From Acidobacteriota bacterium (GTDB taxonomy: Bacteria > Acidobacteriota > Terriglobia > Terriglobales > Acidobacteriaceae): a stretch of DNA of 22,255 bases. The stretch lies in NCBI GenBank assembly GCA_021779695.1, contig JAJYAE010000033.1:1-22255 (forward strand). Reading direction: 5' to 3'. The notes below the pieces were generated by a model. That model was not told where the DNA came from. It searched no databases and was given only the letters and a program-made list of their open reading frames with translations. A program made the position numbers and the translations under genes. The first letter of the stretch is position 1, and each line of letters begins with the position of its first letter. Below are positions 1 to 8,357 of this stretch, one piece after another.

Positions 1-61
1 TGGAACGGACAGGGCCGCGCTCGATTATATTGAGGTGCTGCCGGCGAGCAATCTGCCGTGA
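1..61 (+). CDS. 3' end of an unidentified protein (partial)
   Basis: An open frame enters from the left edge (first full codon at base 2) and ends at TGA 59-61. The last residues read DYIEVLPASNLP. A final strand of the form LDYIEV-P is common at the end of carbohydrate-binding modules, which would suit the glycosidase that follows six bases later, but 19 residues cannot support an assignment. Coding status rests on the close spacing to the next gene. Confidence 0.4.
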   Translation, partial: GTDRAALDYIEVLPASNLP

Positions 62-67
62 GAAGAA

Positions 68-1474
68 GTGAATCCGAGAACGGGCGCTTCAAGCACAGCA
101 TCAAGCTATGATGTTTTCGTGCCTGTTCTTCGCCGGATTTGTGCCGTCTGTGCGCTGCTTTCGCTGATGTTTGCTGCTCCGTGTGTGCCAGGACCACGCG
201 TGTGGAGTCAATCGCGCAGAGTTCCCTCTGCAGACCATGCGACTCTGTCTTCGTTGACTGCGGACTTCGCGCGCCTCGGGCCGCAGACCATCCGTCCCGC
301 CGACGGGTACATTCATCATTCCTACCTGATTCCTGCTGGGTATTATGCGCAGATGTGGGACTGGGATGGATTCTTCATCGGCCTGCACTGGGCCAGCCAG
401 AATGCGGCCGATGCAAAGTACCTGCGCGACTGGGCGATCAGTTTCGCGACCTCCGCGGATGCGGATGGGTACGTTGCGGGCTGCATCACGCCCGCGGGCC
501 CGCGCGCGCTGTTTGGCAAGTTCGCGATGAAGCCCTTTCTGGCGCAGGGAGCGCTGGTTGCCGCACGGAGTCTGCAGGACGACACGTGGATCAAGCCCAT
601 TTGGCCGGCGATGCGGCGCATCGTCGCATACCGTGAGCGAACACAGTTTGATGCCAAGTGGGGGTTGTGGTTTTGGGATAATGCGATGCAATCCGGTGCG
701 GACAACAATGCCGCATTGACGAACGACCCAGAAGACAAAAGTGCAATTCTTGCCGTGGATGCCTCTGTCTGGGCCATGCGCGAGTACCTCGCCATGGCAA
801 TGCTGGCAGATCACATGAGAAACCCGGACGAGGCGCGGGCGTATCGCGCAAAGGCAAATGCAACGCGACAGGCAATCCTGAAAAATTTGTGGCAGCCCCG
901 GGTCGCAATCTTCCTGAACCGCCGCCGTGATACCGGCGCATGGGTTCGGGTCATCAGCTGGTCAAGCTTCTTGCCGCTTGTCGATGGGCTGCTCAAGCAA
1001 GCTGACGCGCGGCGGATGATTCGCAAGCATCTGTTGAATCCCGACGAGATGAAGTCAGAGTTCGGCTTTCGCAGCCTGGCGCAGAATGACCCGGCTTACA
1101 ACAACGAGGCCATCATCAATCCTTACTCCAACTGGCGCGGGCCTATCTGGATCAACGCCAACTTTTTGGACTGGATCGCACTGCGGCGCTATGGCTATCG
1201 AGCAGAGGCGCACTGGTTGGCCGTGACGCTTGCCGGTGTGTTACGTCGCGACATTACCAAGTGGGGATCGATGCACGAGGATTATGACGCGGAAAGCGGC
1301 CTGGGACTATCCCCTACTCCTTCTCAGTCACCCGGCGGCAGGTTCGCTGGATTTGTTGGCTGGAATCTGCTGGCCCAGGACATGCTGCAATGTGAAGTCG
1401 CTCATCGGGCCGAAGAGTGTCCGATTGTCAACGAGATATCCCTTGAGCAGCCTGCCGGCAAGATCGAGCACTGA
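68..1474 (+). CDS. secreted GH63/GH37-like (alpha/alpha)6-barrel glycoside hydrolase
   Basis: A 468-aa protein beginning at GTG 68 with a hydrophobic N-terminal stretch (about residues 20-45) that looks like a Sec signal, so it is probably exported. The rest has the features of the inverting trehalase/glucosidase-I/mannosylglycerate-hydrolase superfamily: WDWDGFF near residue 97, a QSGADNN motif whose Asp212 fits the catalytic acid, NPYSNWRGPIWINANF around residue 365, and HEDYD where Glu404 fits the catalytic base. The substrate cannot be read from sequence; alpha-glucosides, alpha-mannosides or glucosylglycerate are all possible. The start is uncertain: the purine-rich AGAAGAAG abuts the GTG, and another in-frame GTG lies at 119. 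It sits six bases after the upstream stop, which suggests co-transcription. Family assignment is firm, specificity unknown. Confidence 0.85.
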   Translation: MNPRTGASSTASSYDVFVPVLRRICAVCALLSLMFAAPCVPGPRVWSQSRRVPSADHATLSSLTADFARLGPQTIRPADGYIHHSYLIPAGYYAQMWDWDGFFIGLHWASQNAADAKYLRDWAISFATSADADGYVAGCITPAGPRALFGKFAMKPFLAQGALVAARSLQDDTWIKPIWPAMRRIVAYRERTQFDAKWGLWFWDNAMQSGADNNAALTNDPEDKSAILAVDASVWAMREYLAMAMLADHMRNPDEARAYRAKANATRQAILKNLWQPRVAIFLNRRRDTGAWVRVISWSSFLPLVDGLLKQADARRMIRKHLLNPDEMKSEFGFRSLAQNDPAYNNEAIINPYSNWRGPIWINANFLDWIALRRYGYRAEAHWLAVTLAGVLRRDITKWGSMHEDYDAESGLGLSPTPSQSPGGRFAGFVGWNLLAQDMLQCEVAHRAEECPIVNEISLEQPAGKIEH

Positions 1475-1488
1475 ACCGCTACCGGCAG
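1452..1488. repeat. inverted repeat at the glycosidase 3' end
   Basis: CTGCCGG (1452-1458) and CCGGCAG (1482-1488) are exact reverse complements separated by 23 bases. The left arm is coding and the right arm lies after the stop. There is no T-run after it, so it is not a standard intrinsic terminator. Confidence 0.4.
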
Positions 1489-1489
1489 A

Positions 1490-1538
1490 CAAGTTTGGCC
1501 CAATTCGTGACGGCGCATGGAGCTCTATGCCAAACTTG
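1490..1538. repeat. 10-bp perfect inverted repeat with nested palindrome, after the glycosidase
   Basis: CAAGTTTGGC (1490-1499) pairs perfectly with GCCAAACTTG (1529-1538). The 29-base loop holds most of a second near-palindrome, GCATGGAGCTCTATGC (1515-1530), which overlaps the right arm by two bases, so the two structures compete. No T-tract follows. It could stabilise or end the upstream mRNA, or be a protein-binding site; the sequence does not decide. Confidence 0.45.
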
Positions 1539-1619
1539 AAGACACGATAGGATCTCCACGCGGAGCGATCGTGCTGCTTGAACGGTCGATTTCTGTTCGT
1601 GGGATCTTGAAGGCAACAC

Positions 1620-1695
<76 letters not shown>

Positions 1696-1717
1696 CTCAT
1701 TTTGTGCCTTGCTGGCA

Positions 1718-1748
1718 TTGGTCGCCAAAGCACAGACCCAAATATACT
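1718..1748 (+). promoter_or_regulatory. possible sigma-70 promoter for trpC
   Basis: A good -10 hexamer, TATACT (1743-1748), lies 11 bases before the trpC ATG. TTGGTC (1718-1723) could serve as -35, but the 19-base spacer is long. Transcription from this site would begin about 3-5 bases before the ATG, giving a nearly leaderless mRNA, which agrees with the lack of a Shine-Dalgarno there. Read-through from the tRNA is an alternative. Confidence 0.35.
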
Positions 1749-1759
1749 GGCTCCAAAGC

Positions 1760-2569
1760 ATGTCAACGCATCTGGACACCATCCTTCGAGCAACACTAGC
1801 CACGGTGGCCGCAGCCAAGGAACACGTTTCCTTGCGCGAGTTGGAACATCAGGCTGCGCTGCACCAGCCGCGCGGCTGGGCAGCTGCCTTGCGACGACGC
1901 GCTCCTGACGGGGCTGCCATCATCGCGGAGATCAAAAAAGCATCGCCTTCCAAGGGGCTGATTCGCAGCGATTTTGATGTTGCATGGCTTGCCGGCCGGT
2001 ATCAGGAAGGCGGAGCGGCTGCACTTTCCGTGCTGACGGATGAACCCTTCTTTCAAGGCAGCCTGCGCAATCTTGAGATCGCTTCGGAGACCGTTTCCCT
2101 GCCCTGCCTCCGCAAGGATTTTATGGTCGATGCCTATCAATTAGCGGAAGCGCGGGCACATCGAGCCGATGCGATCCTGTTGATCGCCGCAGCCTTAACT
2201 GACGCAGAGCTGCGAGAGTTTGCCAAGGTCTCCCGGGCCTTCGCGCTCGATGTGCTTGTAGAGGTCCATACGCGACAGGAACTCGAACGGGTACTCGATA
2301 CCCTCGGGGAAGCCGGCGCCGACGCGATCGGGGTAAATAACCGAAACCTGAAGACCTTCGAGGTAAATCTTGAGACTGCCCTCGAGCTGGTCGAGTCCAT
2401 CCCTGCCTCCATGGTACGAATTGCGGAGAGCGGCATCTCCACGCCCGAAGATGTATCTCGTCTACGCACAGCAGGATTTGATGCATTTTTGATTGGCGAA
2501 AGTCTAATGCGGCAGAGTGATCCAGGGGTGGCATTGGAAAATTTGTTGGCCGGAGCGGCGGTTCGATGA
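1760..2569 (+). CDS. trpC: indole-3-glycerol-phosphate synthase TrpC
   Basis: This enzyme closes the indole ring of CdRP to give indole-3-glycerol phosphate in tryptophan synthesis. The 269-aa protein shows the family landmarks in order: AEIKKASPSKG (Glu57, Lys59), CLRKDF with the catalytic lysine, LVEVH with the catalytic Glu, GVNNRNL, AESGI and LIGESLM phosphate-binding loops. The ATG at 1760 is chosen because the preceding in-frame TTG (1709) adds a non-homologous 17-residue stretch close to the tRNA. No Shine-Dalgarno precedes the ATG. trpF follows with a 4-base ATGA overlap, so the two are translationally coupled. Length is normal for a stand-alone TrpC. Confidence 0.97.
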   Translation: MSTHLDTILRATLATVAAAKEHVSLRELEHQAALHQPRGWAAALRRRAPDGAAIIAEIKKASPSKGLIRSDFDVAWLAGRYQEGGAAALSVLTDEPFFQGSLRNLEIASETVSLPCLRKDFMVDAYQLAEARAHRADAILLIAAALTDAELREFAKVSRAFALDVLVEVHTRQELERVLDTLGEAGADAIGVNNRNLKTFEVNLETALELVESIPASMVRIAESGISTPEDVSRLRTAGFDAFLIGESLMRQSDPGVALENLLAGAAVR

Positions 2570-3282
2570 GCGTGTGGATCAAGATCTGCGGTATGACCTC
2601 CCTTGAGGACGCGCTTCTGGCCTGTGAGGCGGGCGTTGATGCCGTCGGATTTGTGTTTGCGCCAAGCCCTCGCAGCGTGACTCCCGCGGAAGTCGCGGCA
2701 ATCACACCCCATTTGCCACCCGATGTTGAAAAGATCGGCGTCTTTGTGGACGCATCTATTCACGCGATTTATACCGCCGTCCGGACCAGCGGGCTGACTG
2801 GAGTCCAGTTGCACGCTGGGGCAGGGCCCGATTGGCCCTCGCATCTGCACGAACTGATTGGCCCATCCCTTCGCATCCTGCGCGTGGTACGTTTCAGCCC
2901 GCAAGCAGCTGAAGAAACTCTGGCGTTCGATCAGGATCCACACGTCGATGGGGTACTCGTGGACAACTCCACCGCCGCAGGACTTGGAGGTACAGGAGTC
3001 TCGTTCGACTGGGATGCAGCCGGGAAGACTGTTTTCGGAGGAAATCAAGCCGGCAGACGCATCGCTGCCGGAGGATTGAATCCCGATAATGTTGCGGAAG
3101 CAATAAGAAAACTCAAGCCATGGGGCATTGATGTTGCGAGTGGCGTGGAAAGCGAACCGGGGCGAAAAGATCGATTCAAGGTCCTCGAGTTCGTCCGGAA
3201 TGCCCAGGCCGCGACAGGGAGACGGCAGCCAAGACCTCAAAAGCTTGAGACGACCCCAGGTAGGTTACGGGCGGGAGATTAA
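2566..3282 (+). CDS. trpF: phosphoribosylanthranilate isomerase TrpF
   Basis: This enzyme isomerises phosphoribosylanthranilate to CdRP, the substrate of TrpC. The 238-aa protein starts with the diagnostic KICGM motif (catalytic Cys8), followed by DAVGFVFAPSPRSV, GVQLHA, and DGVLVDN with the catalytic Asp133, then AGGLNPDNV and VASGVE. The ATG overlaps the trpC stop. The last 25 or so residues after FVRNAQ are a basic, Pro/Arg-rich tail beyond the usual end of the barrel (family members are usually about 200-210 aa). A 232-base gap separates it from the trpB ATG, so trpCF may be a separate transcript or there may be an internal promoter. I saw no convincing attenuator or leader peptide in that gap. 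Confidence 0.97.
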   Translation: MSVWIKICGMTSLEDALLACEAGVDAVGFVFAPSPRSVTPAEVAAITPHLPPDVEKIGVFVDASIHAIYTAVRTSGLTGVQLHAGAGPDWPSHLHELIGPSLRILRVVRFSPQAAEETLAFDQDPHVDGVLVDNSTAAGLGGTGVSFDWDAAGKTVFGGNQAGRRIAAGGLNPDNVAEAIRKLKPWGIDVASGVESEPGRKDRFKVLEFVRNAQAATGRRQPRPQKLETTPGRLRAGD

Positions 3283-3514
3283 GCAGATGGGAGCCGTCTT
3301 TCCAGGAGACGTCGCGAGCCGAGTGGCACCTTTGGGCATCCCAAAATTGGCTTTGCGGTCGCGTTGAATGCCAGTCCGCAACTCCTTCAGAGCCGAACTT
3401 CATGCCCCACCTGGAGATGACGGCTTGAGCTCCTGAGTGGCTCGTTGGCGCCGTTGGAAGCCTGTACACTGAAGATTCACCCCATTCCATGCAATGCGGA
3501 GGCAGGAGGCCCCA

Positions 3515-4723
3515 ATGGCATCGTTCATTCTCCCTTCGGCTCCTTCTGAGTCTCGGCCGGGGCGCTTTGGCATCTATGGTGGGCGTTACGTGCCTGAGAC
3601 CCTGATGGCTGCGCTCTCCGAGCTGGAACACGAGTACGATGCGGCAAAAGTTGATGCCGCTTTCCAGTCGGAATTGGCCGCGCTCCTGAAGGATTACGCC
3701 GGCCGACCGACGCCCTTGTACTATGCCAGGCGCCTGAGCGAAGAGCTGGGCGGGGCAAAGATCTATCTGAAGCGTGAAGATCTGCTCCATACCGGAGCGC
3801 ACAAGATCAACAATGCCCTGGGCCAGGCGCTGCTCGCGAGGCGGATGGGCAAGAAGCGCGTGATTGCTGAGACCGGGGCCGGCCAGCATGGTGTGGCGAC
3901 GGCGACCGTCTGTGCCCTGCTTGGACTGGAGTGCGTGGTCTACATGGGCGAAGTTGACATGGCACGGCAGGAATTGAACGTGCTGCGCATGCGACTGCTC
4001 GGCGCGGAGGTCCGCAGTGTCACGTCAGGATCCAGAACGCTCAAAGATGCCATCAGCGAAGCCATGCGTGACTGGGTCACAAATGTCCGTTCCACCTATT
4101 ACCTGCTTGGCAGTGCCCTGGGAGCGCACCCTTATCCAACCATGGTGCGTGATTTCCATCGTTGCATCAGCCGCGAAATGAAGGAACAGATACTTGAGAA
4201 GGAAGGCCGTCTACCCACTGCCGTCGTTGCCTGCGTCGGCGGCGGCTCCAATGCGATTGGGGCGTTTTACGAGTTCATACCGGATCAAGCCATCCGGCTG
4301 ATTGGCGTCGAAGCGGGCGGGCGCGGAACAGCACTGGGCGAGCACGCTTCCCGTTTTCGCGGTGGAGCGCCCGGCGTTCTTCAGGGGACATTCTCGTATG
4401 TCCTCCAGGATGAAGATGGTCAAATTGCGTCCACGCATTCCGTCTCAGCCGGCCTCGATTATGCATCCATCGGGCCGGAGCATGCGGCGTTGCATGACTC
4501 TGGTCGTGCCGAGTATGTCTCACAAGACGATACAGCAACATTGAACGCCCTTGTGAAACTGGCACGAACAGAGGGGATTTTACCTGCGCTGGAGAGTGCA
4601 CACGCTGTGGCGGAAGCATTGCGCATTGCGCCAGGTATGGCCGCACATGACATACTGATAGTGAACCTCTCCGGACGCGGTGATAAGGACATGGGAATTC
4701 TGGCCCGCGAGTTGAAGCTCTAG
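3515..4723 (+). CDS. trpB: tryptophan synthase beta subunit TrpB
   Basis: The PLP-dependent beta subunit condenses indole with serine to give tryptophan. The 402-aa protein carries GRPTPLYYA, the PLP-lysine motif [13 protein letters not shown] (Lys97), [13 protein letters not shown], the phosphate-binding [10 protein letters not shown] loop, and [12 protein letters not shown] near the C-terminus, as in TrpB1. An earlier in-frame ATG lies at 3494, but AGGAGG at 3504-3509 stands five bases before the ATG at 3515, so 3515 is preferred. trpA follows after 19 bases. The protein forms the alpha2-beta2 complex with TrpA, passing indole through an internal tunnel. Confidence 0.97.
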   Translation: MASFILPSAPSESRPGRFGIYGGRYVPETLMAALSELEHEYDAAKVDAAFQSELAALLKDYAGRPTPLYYARRLSEELGGAKIYLKREDLLHTGAHKINNALGQALLARRMGKKRVIAETGAGQHGVATATVCALLGLECVVYMGEVDMARQELNVLRMRLLGAEVRSVTSGSRTLKDAISEAMRDWVTNVRSTYYLLGSALGAHPYPTMVRDFHRCISREMKEQILEKEGRLPTAVVACVGGGSNAIGAFYEFIPDQAIRLIGVEAGGRGTALGEHASRFRGGAPGVLQGTFSYVLQDEDGQIASTHSVSAGLDYASIGPEHAALHDSGRAEYVSQDDTATLNALVKLARTEGILPALESAHAVAEALRIAPGMAAHDILIVNLSGRGDKDMGILARELKL

Positions 4724-4742
4724 AGAGCGACCGTAGATTTCG

Positions 4743-5525
4743 ATGGCGATCAAGTTCAAACACAAGCCTGGGCTCGTCGTGTATCTCACGGCGGGCGATC
4801 CAAGTCTCAACGACACGCAAGCCATTGCGCTCGCGGCGATTGATGCTGGTGCTGACGTGATTGAGCTTGGCGTACCATTCAGTGACCCTCTTGCAGACGG
4901 CCCGGTGATTCAGCGCGCAATTGAGCGCGCACTCGCGCGTGGCACGCGATTGAAGAGCGTCATTCAGCTTGCGCGTGAGATTCGTGCTGAGCGGCCCGAA
5001 GCGGGCATTGTGATCTTCAGCTATTTCAATCCCATCCTCCGCTACGGTCTCTCGCATTTCGTGGATGAGGCGGCATCTGCGGGTGTAGATGGAGTGCTCG
5101 TAACGGACATGATTGTGGAAGAGGCGGAAACCTACCTCGCTGAAATGAAGCGGGTCGGTTTGCAGCCCATCTTTCTCGCCGCGCCCACCAGTTCCGATGA
5201 ACGTCTCGAAGCGATTGCGGAACACAGCGCAGGATTTGTCTATGCCATCTCGCGTACCGGCATCACGGGCAAGCAACAGAGCCTGACTGAAGACGCCGCC
5301 GCATTGGTTGCACGCATTCGTCGATGGACCCGGCTGCCCGTGGCCGTGGGGTTTGGAATTTCCACTGCTGAACATGTCGCCCAGGTGGGCGAGTTCGCAG
5401 ACGCGGCGGTCATCGGCAGCACCATTGTCGAACTCATCGAGCGGTCAACCCCTGAAGCTTCGCCTGGCGCGGTGGCCCGATTTATCAAGGGCCTGCAGCT
5501 GCAGCCTGCAGCTCTGGCCCGATAA
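4743..5525 (+). CDS. trpA: tryptophan synthase alpha subunit TrpA
   Basis: The alpha subunit cleaves indole-3-glycerol phosphate to indole and glyceraldehyde 3-phosphate. The 260-aa TIM barrel has the signature ELGVPFSDPLADGPVIQ, with Glu41 and Asp52 in the places of the catalytic Glu49 and Asp60 of the enterobacterial enzyme. YAISRTGITG and VGFGIS phosphate-site loops follow. The loop-2 region reads VLVTDMIVEEAE rather than the commoner PDLP-EE form; the Asp is kept. There is no strong Shine-Dalgarno before ATG 4743, so coupling to trpB translation is likely. A 121-base gap with only a weak 5-bp hairpin follows before the chorismate mutase gene. Confidence 0.96.
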   Translation: MAIKFKHKPGLVVYLTAGDPSLNDTQAIALAAIDAGADVIELGVPFSDPLADGPVIQRAIERALARGTRLKSVIQLAREIRAERPEAGIVIFSYFNPILRYGLSHFVDEAASAGVDGVLVTDMIVEEAETYLAEMKRVGLQPIFLAAPTSSDERLEAIAEHSAGFVYAISRTGITGKQQSLTEDAAALVARIRRWTRLPVAVGFGISTAEHVAQVGEFADAAVIGSTIVELIERSTPEASPGAVARFIKGLQLQPAALAR

Positions 5526-5646
5526 GCTAGCACCCCGTTTGGGCGGCGCTTTTGCCGCACCGATGGAATCAACTCTAGCTCCAACGCAGTCAGGACTTCT
5601 CTATCTGCATCGCAGCTAAGAAACCTGAACGCAACTCGAGGATGCA

Positions 5647-5988
5647 ATGACGCTGGAACAATTGCGGAACAAAATCGATGAACTGGACCGCCAGCTTGTG
5701 GAATTACTGAGCGAGCGGGCCCGTGCAGCACAGATGATTGGCCACTTGAAGGTTGCGACTTCGCTTCCGGTATATGAACCGAATCGCGAAAAAGTAATCT
5801 TTGCCAACGTGCGCGCGGCCAATAAGGGCCCTTTGCCGGATATCGAACTGGTCCACATTTACGAGCGCATTATCGACGTGATGCGGGCGCTGCAACGGAA
5901 TGAGTTGGCATCCGAGAAACATGCCCAGGAGATCGCGAAGGGCCAAGGCACAGGCGCAGAAGCGCCCGAGACAGGGAAGAAGCAATGA
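5647..5988 (+). CDS. aroQ: chorismate mutase, AroQ class
   Basis: This enzyme converts chorismate to prephenate, the branch toward tyrosine and phenylalanine. The 113-aa all-helical protein matches the AroQ fold: [19 protein letters not shown] (Arg7, Arg24), Lys35, then YEPNRE giving Glu44, Arg47 and Glu48 in the places of Asp48, Arg51 and Glu52 of the E. coli domain, and Gln83 in the last helix. The serine usually four residues before that Gln is Met79 here. About 25 charged residues trail the domain. The start has GAGG at 5638-5641. The stop overlaps the next start by four bases (ATGA), tying it to the DAHP synthase. In many bacteria these two domains are fused or form a complex in which the mutase is feedback-sensitive. 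Confidence 0.93.
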   Translation: MTLEQLRNKIDELDRQLVELLSERARAAQMIGHLKVATSLPVYEPNREKVIFANVRAANKGPLPDIELVHIYERIIDVMRALQRNELASEKHAQEIAKGQGTGAEAPETGKKQ

Positions 5989-7001
5989 TCGTCGCAATGC
6001 AGGAAAAAGCTACGGAAGAGCAAATTGATGCAGTCATTGAAGCCATGGTTGAGGCCGGGGTCGGCGTTCACAGGACGACCGGCGCTCTGCAAACCATTCT
6101 CGCCGGAGTGGGCCCCACGGCTTCTCTGGACCTGAGCAAATTCGAACTACTGCCGGGCGTGGAACATGTCCATCGCATCAGCTCTCCTTATAAGCTGGCG
6201 GGGCGAGGCTTTCGTCCAGAAGGCACCGTCGTGGAATTCCGTCACGGCGTCAAAATCGGGGGAAGTCAGATTGCCGTGATGGCTGGCCCCTGCTCCATTG
6301 AGAATCGCGAGCAGATCTTTGAAACCGCGCGGCGGGTGAAGGAATCGGGCGGTAGCTTTCTGCGCGGAGGAGCGTTCAAGCCGCGCTCCTCGCCGTACGC
6401 CTTCCAGGGTCTGGGCATCCCAGGGCTGGAATTGATGCGCGAAGCTGCGGAGAAGTATGGATTGCTGGTCATCAGCGAGGTAATGGAGATTGCCCAGATC
6501 GAGCCGATGCTACCGCTTGTCGATTGCTTCCAGGTGGGCGCGCGCAACATGCAGAACTTCAACCTGCTCCGCGAACTGGGGCAGGTTCGCAAGCCGGTCC
6601 TTTTGAAGCGCGGCATTGCAGCCACCATTGAGGAGATGCTTCTGTCCGCGGAATATATCCTGTCTGGTGGCAACTACGATGTCATCCTTTGCGAAAGGGG
6701 CATCCGCACTTACGAGACCGCGACGCGCAACACGATGGACATTGCGGCGATTCCAGTGGTGAAGAAGCTTTCGCATCTGCCCATTGTCGGCGACCCCTCG
6801 CACGGCACCGGGCGTCGCGATATGGTTGCGCCCATGGCTAAGGCTGCTGTTGCCGCCGGCGCAGATGCAATCCTGGTGGAAGTGCATCCGAACGCTGATA
6901 AGGCAGCTTCGGATGCCGCGCAGACCCTCTATCTGGAGCAGTTTGACGCCCTGATGAAGGAGCTGCGTATAGTGGCAGCCGCGGTGGGACGGACCTTGTA
7001 A
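5985..7001 (+). CDS. aroF: 3-deoxy-7-phosphoheptulonate synthase, type I-beta with N-terminal FL domain
   Basis: This enzyme makes DAHP from PEP and erythrose 4-phosphate, the first step of the shikimate pathway. In the 338-aa protein, residues 1-70 form the ferredoxin-like regulatory domain seen in the Thermotoga maritima enzyme, where it mediates Tyr/Phe inhibition. The barrel has AGPCSIE (metal Cys103), [12 protein letters not shown] (Lys132, Arg134), LLKRG (Lys208), PSHGTG (His273), VEVHP (Glu299) and Asp310. Those metal ligands lie one position after their T. maritima counterparts Cys102, His272, Glu298 and Asp309. The gene overlaps the chorismate mutase stop, and tyrA follows after 24 bases. 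Feedback control by tyrosine is inferred, not shown. Confidence 0.96.
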   Translation: MIVAMQEKATEEQIDAVIEAMVEAGVGVHRTTGALQTILAGVGPTASLDLSKFELLPGVEHVHRISSPYKLAGRGFRPEGTVVEFRHGVKIGGSQIAVMAGPCSIENREQIFETARRVKESGGSFLRGGAFKPRSSPYAFQGLGIPGLELMREAAEKYGLLVISEVMEIAQIEPMLPLVDCFQVGARNMQNFNLLRELGQVRKPVLLKRGIAATIEEMLLSAEYILSGGNYDVILCERGIRTYETATRNTMDIAAIPVVKKLSHLPIVGDPSHGTGRRDMVAPMAKAAVAAGADAILVEVHPNADKAASDAAQTLYLEQFDALMKELRIVAAAVGRTL

Positions 7002-7025
7002 CGCAAAGGAGCCAAGAACGCCCGC

Positions 7026-7901
7026 ATGATCGAGCGCATTGCCATCCTGGGCACGGGCCTGCTGGGAACTTCCGCAGGCCTGGCGCTGCGCGCGGCGGGA
7101 TTTTCCGGCTCCATTACCGGATGGAACCGGAGCCCAGAGCAGGCGCAGATCGCGTGGGAGATGCATGCCATTGACTCCGTGGCCGACGACCCGCTGGAGA
7201 TGGCCCGCACAAACCAGGTTGTTCTGTTGTCCGTGCCCGTCTTCGCCATTCTTGATTGGATGGAGCAGCTCGCCGGAGTGATGGGACCGGATCAACTGAT
7301 CACCGACGTCGGAAGCACGAAGGCAACCATCACCGAAGCCGCAGATCGGCATTTCAACCGGCCCGGCCGGGCGACATTTCTCCCTGGTCATCCCATGGCA
7401 GGCAAAGAGCGAGGCGGCGCCGCGCTTGCAGATGCGAGCCTCTATCGTGACGCCGTCTGGCTCTTTACTGAAGACCCGACATGGAAGCGAACGGAGCGTG
7501 CGGCTGCTCTGATCGCAGACTGGCGGATGTGGGTGGAGAGGATGGGCGCCAAATGCATCGACCTGAATGCAATGCGACATGATGAGTTGGTTGCGTGGGT
7601 CAGCCATCTCCCGCAGTTCCTCGCCACGGCGCTCAGCGCTCTGCTGGAAGACTGTGTTGGAGACGCACCAGAGCTGAAAGACGTGGGTGGCCGCGGCTTG
7701 CGCGAAATGACTCGCCTCGGCGCCAGTCCCTATTCCATGTGGCGTGACATCGCACACACCAACACTGACCCCATTGCAAAAGCGATCTTTGCCCTCGAGC
7801 AGAGATTGGCGCACATTCGGGAGAATCTCCGGACCCCCGAACTCCGTAAGGAGTTTGAAAAGGCCAATCAATTCCGCAAGGATACGTCTTCAAGTCACTA
7901 G
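7026..7901 (+). CDS. tyrA: prephenate (or arogenate) dehydrogenase TyrA
   Basis: This enzyme oxidatively decarboxylates prephenate (or arogenate) toward tyrosine. The 291-aa protein has a Rossmann fold with ILGTGLLGTSAGLALR at the N-terminus, TDVGSTK (Ser97), the substrate-site motif LPGHPMAGKERGG (His122) and SHLPQFLA (His194), the pair expected in the TyrA family. No C-terminal ACT domain is present, so allosteric control would have to come from elsewhere, perhaps the upstream DAHP synthase. AAAGGAG at 7005-7011 is 14 bases before the ATG, a long spacing. The last 12 bases overlap the end of the convergent PIN gene. Cofactor preference cannot be fixed by eye. Confidence 0.95.
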   Translation: MIERIAILGTGLLGTSAGLALRAAGFSGSITGWNRSPEQAQIAWEMHAIDSVADDPLEMARTNQVVLLSVPVFAILDWMEQLAGVMGPDQLITDVGSTKATITEAADRHFNRPGRATFLPGHPMAGKERGGAALADASLYRDAVWLFTEDPTWKRTERAAALIADWRMWVERMGAKCIDLNAMRHDELVAWVSHLPQFLATALSALLEDCVGDAPELKDVGGRGLREMTRLGASPYSMWRDIAHTNTDPIAKAIFALEQRLAHIRENLRTPELRKEFEKANQFRKDTSSSH

Positions 7902-8357
7902 ATGATGCTCGTCATGCACTGGATCGATGGTCTGGAAACCCTCCCCTTTGGCTGCCTCAAGAAGCGCGGAGGATGCAGAAACAAAGAGGATCTCAGTTCC
8001 GTGAAACATCTCGCGCGCAACCATGGCCGCGGCGAGTTGCAACGCTTCAGGCCAGTGGAGGGTTGACCGGTCCAAAAGCTGCCGCGCCGTCTCAAGCACT
8101 GCGGGATTCAGAGGCTCCTGCACGATGCGTGCTGCCTCCGCCCGAAGAATCTCCAATGCAAGCGACGCATTCTCGGCGCTCAGGCTGCCAGAGCGCTCAC
8201 GTCGACGGATGGCTGCGTAGATCTCGAGGGGCGTAGACGCCGCAATGAGTTTACGGTTGTCGTCAAGCGACTGCACGAGTCGAACTAGAGCGTCTGTGCC
8301 CGGCTCCTGCAGGAACAGCCGGATGAAAGCCGTGACCTCCAAGAAGTAGCAGCTCAC
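7890..8357 (-). CDS. PIN-domain protein with altered catalytic acids (VapC-like)
   Basis: A 155-aa protein starting at GTG, its start overlapping the stop of the upstream gene by four bases (GTGA). The PIN layout is clear: YFLEVTAFIRLF at the N-terminus, LEIYAAIRRRE at 44-54, HWPEALQLAAAMVA at 101-114 and LFVSASSALLEAAKGEGF near 124-141. PIN RNases normally have Asp, Glu, Asp, Asp. Here the first is Glu7, the second is the usual Glu45, the third is Glu104 and the fourth is Ser129. The usual His of the DALHLA motif is Gln107. It may be a weak or inactive nuclease, a binding domain, or an enzyme with a shifted metal site. Its 3' end overlaps tyrA by 12 bases. VapC-type toxin is the closest family; activity is in doubt. 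Confidence 0.85.
   Translation of the reverse strand: MSCYFLEVTAFIRLFLQEPGTDALVRLVQSLDDNRKLIAASTPLEIYAAIRRRERSGSLSAENASLALEILRAEAARIVQEPLNPAVLETARQLLDRSTLHWPEALQLAAAMVAREMFHGTEILFVSASSALLEAAKGEGFQTIDPVHDEHHLVT

Noticed and set aside
2137..3240. Long - strand open frame opposite trpC and trpF
   Set aside because: The + strand genes have full catalytic motifs; the antisense product is Arg/Ser-rich without recognisable features.
3283..3514. trp attenuator or leader peptide before trpB
   Set aside because: No short frame with a Trp-codon run and no antiterminator/terminator pair was found.
4275..5375. Long - strand open frame opposite trpB and trpA
   Set aside because: Shadow of the real genes, with a composition typical of antisense translation (rich in Arg, His and Cys).
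5543..5558. Hairpin after trpA (GCGGC/GCCGC) as a terminator
   Set aside because: Only five base pairs and no T-run after it; not enough to claim termination between trpA and aroQ.
6510..7871. Long - strand open frame (453 codons) opposite aroF and tyrA
   Set aside because: It is antisense to two clear enzymes with intact motifs; no homology or ribosome site, and long antisense frames are expected in GC-rich DNA.
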